Below the pieces are notes generated by a model. That model saw nothing but the letters and a program-made list of their open reading frames with translations, did not search any database and was not told where the DNA came from. The position numbers and the translations under genes are program-made. Positions 6,371 to 10,041 of a DNA stretch of 10,041 bases are shown in pieces (position 1 is the stretch's first letter; each line of letters begins with the position of its first letter). Source of the DNA: DATKDU01 sp035512595 (GTDB lineage: Bacteria; Planctomycetota; Planctomycetia; Pirellulales; Pirellulaceae). The stretch lies in contig DATKDU010000062.1 of NCBI GenBank assembly GCA_035512595.1, positions 1 through 10,041 on the forward strand, given 5' to 3'.

Positions 6371-6682
6371 GATTCGCTCGAGAGAGAATCCAGTGGGCAG
6401 ATTCGGCGGCGCGAGAAAGCGAAGAGTTTAGCACCGCGGCGGACGAGCGAAATAGGCGGTGGGAGGGGAAGACAGGAAGATGGAGGACAGGAAGATGGCG
6501 GCCGAAATACGCAACGATTGACACTGCAACCTGATCGCCCACCGTCCCCCACAAAACGGCGGTGACTGAGGCCTGCTCCGCATTTTGTTCACTTCATGTT
6601 CATGTCCCCCATCTTCCTGTCCCTCAATTTCCTGTCATTTGCGTGCTTAACGGGGGCGTGCCTGCAGATTACGCTGTTGAGC
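6371..6682. other. Gene-free spacer between divergent genes
   Basis: About 310 bases between the aquaporin gene and the thioredoxin-fold gene, presumably holding both promoters. The visible structure is the 31-nt inverted repeat pair and 15-nt tandem repeat at 6471-6636. No promoter can be assigned by eye. Confidence 0.5.
6471..6636. repeat. 31-nt imperfect inverted repeats with 15-nt tandem units
   Basis: The unit GACAGGAAGATGGAG occurs twice in tandem (6471-6485 and 6486-6500, last copy one mismatch). The reverse complement of 6606-6636 matches 6471-6501 at 26 of 31 positions, including a 14-base exact block GGACAGGAAGATGG. About 100 bases separate the arms. It may be a small dispersed element or its two ends. 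Two possible ATGs of the next gene (6596, 6602) lie at its right edge, which argues against them as starts. Confidence 0.7.
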
Positions 6683-7228
6683 ATGAACACGACGCTGTTT
6701 TTGATCGTTGCCTGCCTGGCTGCGGAGCCGGCGGCGAATCAGCCCCTGGACGTGGGCGGTGACGCGGCCGCCGTGACTGCCGCCGACCTGGCCGGCAAGC
6801 CTCAATCGCTGGCCGACCTGCAGCGCGGCCCCGGCGGCAAAAGGCTGCCGGTCGTCCTCACTTTCTGGTGCTCGTTCTGCCACAGTTGCCGGCACATGGA
6901 GAAGGACCTCGACAAGCTGGCCGCCGACTACCGCGGCAAGGCGAATGTCTACGCCCTTGATTCGAGTGCCGGCGAAACGGCCGAGATGGTTCAAGAGGCG
7001 GCCAAGAAGGCTGGGCTGAAGCTGCCGATCCTGCTCGATGCCGACGGCCAGGTTGCCGATCTGTTCGGGGCGACGAAGACGACCACGACGGTGGTTCTCG
7101 ACAGCGAGGGACGCGTGGCTTATGTCGGCCGGTTTGCCGACGGGGAGCAAAAGTACGCTCAGCAAGCGCTCGCTGCGGTCCTGGCCGGAACCGCCGTGAA
7201 AACGGCCCACACCACCCCCAAGGGGTGA
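6683..7228 (+). CDS. Thioredoxin-fold (redoxin/TlpA-like) protein, probably exported
   Basis: A 181-aa protein with a thioredoxin-like fold. The N-terminus MNTTLFLIVACLAAEPAANQ is hydrophobic; IVAC (8-11) fits a lipobox, but the usual positive charge is missing. The redox motif is WCSFCHSC with Cys63, Cys66 and Cys69; VVLTFWCSFCHSC is the classic strand-then-active-site layout of TlpA/AhpC-type proteins. The strand LFGATKTTTTVVLDSEGRV corresponds to the region that normally holds the cis-proline, here replaced by Thr134 by my alignment. Likely role: thiol-disulfide exchange outside the cytoplasm. The ATG at 6683 is chosen because upstream ATGs (6596, 6602) fall in or next to a repeat; the ribosome site is weak, so the start is uncertain. 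The next gene begins 100 bases downstream on the same strand. Confidence 0.78.
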   Translation: MNTTLFLIVACLAAEPAANQPLDVGGDAAAVTAADLAGKPQSLADLQRGPGGKRLPVVLTFWCSFCHSCRHMEKDLDKLAADYRGKANVYALDSSAGETAEMVQEAAKKAGLKLPILLDADGQVADLFGATKTTTTVVLDSEGRVAYVGRFADGEQKYAQQALAAVLAGTAVKTAHTTPKG

Positions 7229-7296
7229 CCGATCGCGCGGTAAGCCTCCGGGGGAGGCGATGGCGGCGGATGAGTACGGCAGGCGGGACGCCTGCC
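7213..7296. repeat. Cluster of three short perfect hairpins
   Basis: CACCCC (7213-7218) pairs with GGGGTG (7222-7227), overlapping the stop codon of the thioredoxin-fold gene. GCCTCC (7244-7249) pairs with GGAGGC (7253-7258). GGCAGGCG (7278-7285) pairs with CGCCTGCC (7289-7296) over a GGA loop. The three are unrelated in sequence. From memory, GGCAGGCG...CGCCTGCC and GCCTCC...GGAGGC palindromes recur between planctomycete genes. Without T-runs they are poor classic terminators but could attenuate read-through. Confidence 0.65.
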
Positions 7297-7328
7297 CCAC
7301 GGGAGACGGGCAGAGTATTCTGGGTGCC

Positions 7329-8471
7329 ATGCACTTCCGCACCCGAGCCATCCACGTCGGCCAAGAGCGCGACCCGCACTCTGGCGCGGTCGTTCCGCCG
7401 GTTCATTTTGCTTCGACGTTCGTCCAGCCCGGCGCGGGAGTGTGGGCGGAGTTCGACTACTCCCGCAGCGGCAATCCGACCCGCAAGGCGTTTGAGACTA
7501 CGCTCGCCTCGCTGGAAGGGGGAATCGCAGCGCTGGCTTTTTCGTCCGGCATGGCGGCGACGACCTGCGCCACAATGATCCTCTCGGCCGGGGACCATAT
7601 CGTCGCCGGCTCGGATATCTACGGCGGCACGTACCGCCTTCTGCACAAGGTGGTCAACCGGCTGGGGATCAGCGTGACCCTGGCTCGCAGCACCGATCTG
7701 GCCGAGTTCGAAAAAGCCATCACGCCACAAACGAAGCTGGCCTGGATCGAAAGCCCCGGCAATCCGCTGCTGAGCCTGACCGATATCAAGGCCGTCGCGG
7801 AGATTTGCCGACGCGGCGGCATTCTGCTCGGCGTCGATAACACGTTCGCCTCGCCGGTGCTGACGCGGCCGCTGGAGCTGGGGGCCGACATCGTCATGCA
7901 CAGCGCGACGAAGTACATCGGCGGGCACAGCGATTTACTCGGCGGGGCGCTGGTCGTCAAGGACAAGGCCCTCTACGACCGGCTGTACTTCGTGCAGAAT
8001 GCGACCGGCGGCGTGATGGGGCCGCTGGAATCTTTTCTCGCCAGCCGCGGCCTCAAGACGCTGGAACTGCGCGTCCGCGAGCAGTCGCGGACAGCTCTGC
8101 AACTCGCCCAATGGCTGGCGGCCGATAGCCGCGTCAGCCGCGTCCTCTATCCGGGACTAGCGACGCACCCGGGACACGACATCGCCCGGCGGCAGATGGA
8201 CGGCGCTTTCGGCGCGATGCTGACGTTTGAGGTTCGCGGCGACTTCGCGATGGCAAAAAGAGTTTGCGAAGCGACGAAGCTCTTTCAACTGGCCGTCAGC
8301 CTAGGCGCCGTCGAGTCGCTCATCGAACAGCCGGCGAGCATGTCGCACGCCAGCTATGACCCGGCCGCCCGCGCCGCCTTCGGCATCACCGACAGCCTGA
8401 TCCGGCTGTCGGTGGGATTGGAAGCGTTTGAAGATCTGCGGGATGATCTCGATGCCGCGCTAGGGGGCTAG
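7329..8471 (+). CDS. Trans-sulfuration PLP enzyme (cystathionine gamma-synthase/lyase family)
   Basis: A 380-aa fold-type I PLP enzyme of the Cys/Met metabolism family, full length. HSATKYIGGHSD carries the Schiff-base lysine (Lys195). Other family landmarks are YSRSGNPT (44-51, reaching into the neighbouring subunit), SSGMAA (72-77, phosphate binding), DIYGGTYRL (96-104, with the stacking Tyr98), Asp170 in GVDNTFASP (pyridine nitrogen), and the C-terminal SLGAVESLIEQPASMSHAS with Arg359 in LIRLSVGLE for the substrate carboxylate. The residue after Tyr-Gly is Gly, not the Cys of methionine gamma-lyase, so cystathionine gamma-synthase or gamma-lyase is more likely; sequence alone does not separate the two. 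The enzyme is cytoplasmic. The ATG at 7329 fits the family N-terminus (HFRTRAIHVGQ); the in-frame ATG at 7260 falls between the hairpins and is rejected. The ribosome site is weak. Confidence 0.93.
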   Translation: MHFRTRAIHVGQERDPHSGAVVPPVHFASTFVQPGAGVWAEFDYSRSGNPTRKAFETTLASLEGGIAALAFSSGMAATTCATMILSAGDHIVAGSDIYGGTYRLLHKVVNRLGISVTLARSTDLAEFEKAITPQTKLAWIESPGNPLLSLTDIKAVAEICRRGGILLGVDNTFASPVLTRPLELGADIVMHSATKYIGGHSDLLGGALVVKDKALYDRLYFVQNATGGVMGPLESFLASRGLKTLELRVREQSRTALQLAQWLAADSRVSRVLYPGLATHPGHDIARRQMDGAFGAMLTFEVRGDFAMAKRVCEATKLFQLAVSLGAVESLIEQPASMSHASYDPAARAAFGITDSLIRLSVGLEAFEDLRDDLDAALGG

Positions 8472-8507
8472 AGAGAAAGTCTGGCTTGGATGCGTACCTG
8501 GTACTCC

Positions 8508-8525
8508 GTACTCAGTACTGAGTAC
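8508..8525. repeat. 18-bp perfect palindrome between convergent genes
   Basis: GTACTCAGTACTGAGTAC reads the same on both strands with no loop. An extra GTACTC copy precedes it (8501-8506), and AGTCTG (8478-8483) pairs with CAGACT (8543-8548), so a larger cruciform is possible. The outer right arm ends in the TAG stop of the Cys-rich gene (8547-8549, minus strand). Related STQYSVLSTEY-coding repeats are, from memory, common in planctomycete spacers. Confidence 0.82.
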
Positions 8526-8546
8526 CGAGCTCGTGCCAGCTTCAGA

Positions 8547-9287
8547 CTAGCGGAGCGGATTGTGCGGGATCGAGTCCATCGCCTTCGGCCAGTTCGTTCG
8601 TGCCTTCGGCGTCGAGATTTCCTCTTCGTAGCTGATCCGCTTCAGCACGCTGGCCGGCTTCTTGTTGACGACCGGGGCCAGGTGCTCCGCCTGGCTGACG
8701 CCGCTGCCGATCGGCCGGGCGCTGGCGGCTGGCTCGGTGGTCGTGCTCTTCAAGGCGACGCTGCCGGCAGTCAATTGCCGCGACTGCGTGCGGGCATGCG
8801 GGCTGCCGGCCGGAGCGCGGCGCGTCTCTTGCGACGGTTGCGGAGCAGGCGGGATCGATTCCAATCCGGCGGGGCCTTTGTACATCGGCGGGGCGATGTC
8901 GCCGCACCCGGTGTCGCAGCACTTGTTGGGGTGGAAGATGCCGGGGCGGCCGCAGCCCCCCATGCAGCCCGAACCCGCGCCGATGCAGCTAATGCCGCAG
9001 CCGTGTCCGCTCCGCGGTCCGCACGGCAAGAGGCAGTCGAGCGTCCGGCCGATTCGCCGCAGCGTATTGGGCACCACGCACAACAGCGGCGTGCAGCAAG
9101 GATCGCAGCAGCGGCGGCAAATGCCGCAGCCGCCGCAGTCGGGCGCTTGCTCATAGCCGGCCCACAAGTCGGCCGAGGCGGGGCGGATCACGGAGCTATG
9201 CGAACACTTGCTGCACGAAACCTGGGCTTGGACCAAGCCCGGCAGCGACAACAGCACGGCGGCAACAACGATCAATCTTGCGTTCAC
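8547..9287 (-). CDS. Cysteine-rich exported protein
   Basis: A 246-aa protein with a signal peptide (MNARLIVVAAVLLSLPGLVQA, cleavage after Ala21) and 19 cysteines, all between residues 25 and 128. The densest part is DCGGCGICRRCCDPCC (50-65); more Cys-Gly runs follow (GCGISCIGAGSGCMGGCG, then NKCCDTGCG). The half from 130 to 246 has no cysteine, is Pro/Ala/Thr-rich and probably unstructured, with a basic NKKPASVLKR segment. I do not recognise a function; Cys-rich secreted proteins of this sort occur in planctomycetes and may be disulfide-stabilised surface proteins or bind metal. The start codon is GTG, supported by a perfect AGGAGG five bases upstream. The stop codon overlaps the cruciform around 8508-8525. 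Confidence 0.8.
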   Translation of the reverse strand: MNARLIVVAAVLLSLPGLVQAQVSCSKCSHSSVIRPASADLWAGYEQAPDCGGCGICRRCCDPCCTPLLCVVPNTLRRIGRTLDCLLPCGPRSGHGCGISCIGAGSGCMGGCGRPGIFHPNKCCDTGCGDIAPPMYKGPAGLESIPPAPQPSQETRRAPAGSPHARTQSRQLTAGSVALKSTTTEPAASARPIGSGVSQAEHLAPVVNKKPASVLKRISYEEEISTPKARTNWPKAMDSIPHNPLR

Positions 9288-9585
9288 GGTTCCCTCCTGG
9301 ATCAGTGGGGCCAGCGGCAGCCCGTCATAAACCGAATGACTGTCATCATTGATCGAACCGCTACGCCCGGCAGGGCCAGAACTTTCGGAACGGCGTGCAG
9401 AGTTGGGCTATTTTGCCCAAATCTCCTATGGGACGCAGTTTGTCGCCATTGGCCGGAATCGTCGAGGGGAAAAAAGTCGGTCCAGCTCGCCAAGATTGCC
9501 TCAAACGGCCCGAATAACTCCCTGTCTTGGCGACGGTCCTTTCGTTGCCAGGCCGAACTGCTCGAACACGCCGCAAGGAGCCGCC
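9288..9585. promoter_or_regulatory. Divergent promoter region
   Basis: About 300 bases separate the Cys-rich gene (leftward) from the membrane protein gene (rightward). Two symmetric sites are visible: ATGAC-T-GTCAT (9336-9346), which could be an operator near the Cys-rich gene, and a 6-bp hairpin TTGGGC...GCCCAA (9403-9420) with a T-rich loop. I cannot assign -35/-10 boxes with confidence. Confidence 0.4.
9293..9298 (-). promoter_or_regulatory. Perfect Shine-Dalgarno fixing a GTG start
   Basis: On the minus strand AGGAGG lies five bases before GTG (9287-9285), and no ATG in a suitable frame is nearby. This is what justifies the non-ATG start of the Cys-rich gene. Confidence 0.8.
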
Positions 9586-9927
9586 ATGTTTGGAAAACCC
9601 GCCTGGTTTCGCCCGAAGCTCATCGGCTGGGGTCTGAAGCCCGTCACCTGGCAAGGCTGGGCGTATACGGCCGCCTGGGCCGGCGTCTTGCTCCTCCCCT
9701 TCTGGGCGCTCTTGATGCGGCATCAGCCGCTGGAGGCCCTGACCTGGCTGGGGTGCGGCATTGGGGTCCTGTTCTACGATGCCGCACAGATTCGCCGGGG
9801 GATGATTCCCCCCGTTGCAGTGGCCGCCAACGCTCCCGCCCAGGCCAATGACGGCGTCTGGTTTCTCGGCGATGAAGTCGCCAAGCCGGTCGCGACCCGC
9901 AACTTCGATCTGAAGCTCAAGCGGTAG
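9586..9927 (+). CDS. Small two-helix membrane protein, unknown function
   Basis: A 113-aa protein starting MFGKPAWFRPKLIGWGLKPV, then TWQGWAYTAAWAGVLLLPFW. The opening pattern (W-F-x-P-K-x-x-G-W-G-x-x-P-V-T-W-Q-G-W) recurs, from memory, in small hypothetical membrane proteins of planctomycetes and other bacteria. Two transmembrane helices are likely at about 25-44 and 50-67, followed by a cytoplasmic-looking IRRGMIPP and a polar Ala/Pro-rich tail (78-113) ending NFDLKLKR. AAGGAG five bases upstream fixes the ATG. No function is known to me. It is probably transcribed alone. Confidence 0.82.
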   Translation: MFGKPAWFRPKLIGWGLKPVTWQGWAYTAAWAGVLLLPFWALLMRHQPLEALTWLGCGIGVLFYDAAQIRRGMIPPVAVAANAPAQANDGVWFLGDEVAKPVATRNFDLKLKR

Positions 9928-9938
9928 GGGTTCTGAAC

Positions 9939-9970
9939 TACTCGTCTAGTTACGAGTGGACGGTTAACCG
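9939..9970. repeat. Small palindromes in a convergent spacer
   Basis: ACTCGT (9940-9945) pairs with ACGAGT (9952-9957) over a 6-base loop, and just after it CGGTTAACCG (9961-9970) is a perfect 10-bp palindrome. They fill the 47-base gap between the membrane protein gene and a likely minus-strand gene, a natural place for a bidirectional terminator. Confidence 0.5.
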
Positions 9971-9974
9971 AGCA

Positions 9975-10041
9975 CTATTCCAATTCCGGAAGCAGCGACG
10001 AAAGGACATCGCGCAGCTCTGTAGCTTCTGAGTGATTCAAC
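9975..10041 (-). CDS. Possible 3' end of a minus-strand gene
   Basis: Reading leftward from 10040, one frame gives 21 codons and then TAG (9977-9975): LNHSEATELRDVLSSLLPELE. The helix-like, charged end looks like a protein C-terminus and fits the convergent arrangement. It is too short to identify and the rest lies beyond the window. Confidence 0.4.
   Translation of the reverse strand, partial: LNHSEATELRDVLSSLLPELE

Noticed and set aside
5732..6565. 277-codon plus-strand frame opposite the aquaporin
   Set aside because: His/Arg/Asp-rich composition and no family motif, whereas the minus strand carries both NPA motifs.
6596..6682. Longer N-terminus for the thioredoxin-fold protein
   Set aside because: The upstream ATGs lie in or beside the 31-nt inverted repeat and have no ribosome site; starting at 6683 gives a usual-length leader.
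7260..7328. Longer N-terminus for the PLP enzyme
   Set aside because: The extension would translate a hairpin repeat; the family N-terminus begins at the ATG at 7329.
8490..9851. 453-codon plus-strand open frame
   Set aside because: It starts in the palindrome at 8508-8525, is Arg/Ala-rich, and runs antisense to the Cys-rich gene, which has a signal peptide and perfect Shine-Dalgarno, then out of frame through the membrane protein gene.

Overview
The window looks like a chromosomal stretch from a high-GC planctomycete, most likely Pirellulales-like. The pointers, from recall of family patterns and not from a search, are: a secreted DUF1598-type protein (212-1915), a secreted EF-hand protein with charged Pro/Arg-rich linkers, a Cys-rich secreted protein, a FlgM-like protein with the planctomycete-style C-terminal helix, and spacers filled with several unrelated palindromic repeats. 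I see no tRNA, rRNA, CRISPR array, transposase, integrase or phage gene.

Layout: 1-81 is the start of a minus-strand gene leaving the window. 212-1915 (+) is the DUF1598-type protein, converging after only 23 bp on a beta-helix protein (1939-2829, -). A 66-aa hypothetical protein (2942-3142, -) lies upstream of that. 3143-3679 has no supported gene and holds two inverted repeats. 3680-4663 (-) is the EF-hand protein. 4664-5392 has no supported gene but has a tandem GGACGGCCT hairpin pair. 5393-5671 (+) is FlgM-like and converges on an aquaporin-family channel (5744-6370, -), with a nested palindrome between them. 6371-6682 is a gene-free spacer with a 31-nt inverted repeat. 6683-7228 (+) is a thioredoxin-fold protein, followed by three small hairpins and a trans-sulfuration PLP enzyme (7329-8471, +). 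An 18-bp perfect palindrome separates that from a convergent Cys-rich exported protein (8547-9287, -, GTG start). 9288-9585 is a divergent promoter region. 9586-9927 (+) is a small two-helix membrane protein, and 9975-10041 is probably the end of a minus-strand gene.

Functionally this is a mixed neighbourhood, not one pathway. Four products look exported (DUF1598-type, beta-helix, EF-hand, Cys-rich) and one more (thioredoxin-like) has an exported or lipoprotein-like N-terminus. The only suggestive pair is the thiol-redox protein upstream of the cysteine/methionine-pathway enzyme. I did not find a convincing new multi-gene system. The most distinctive signal is that nearly every spacer carries a different palindromic repeat, in two cases running into the stop codon of a gene.
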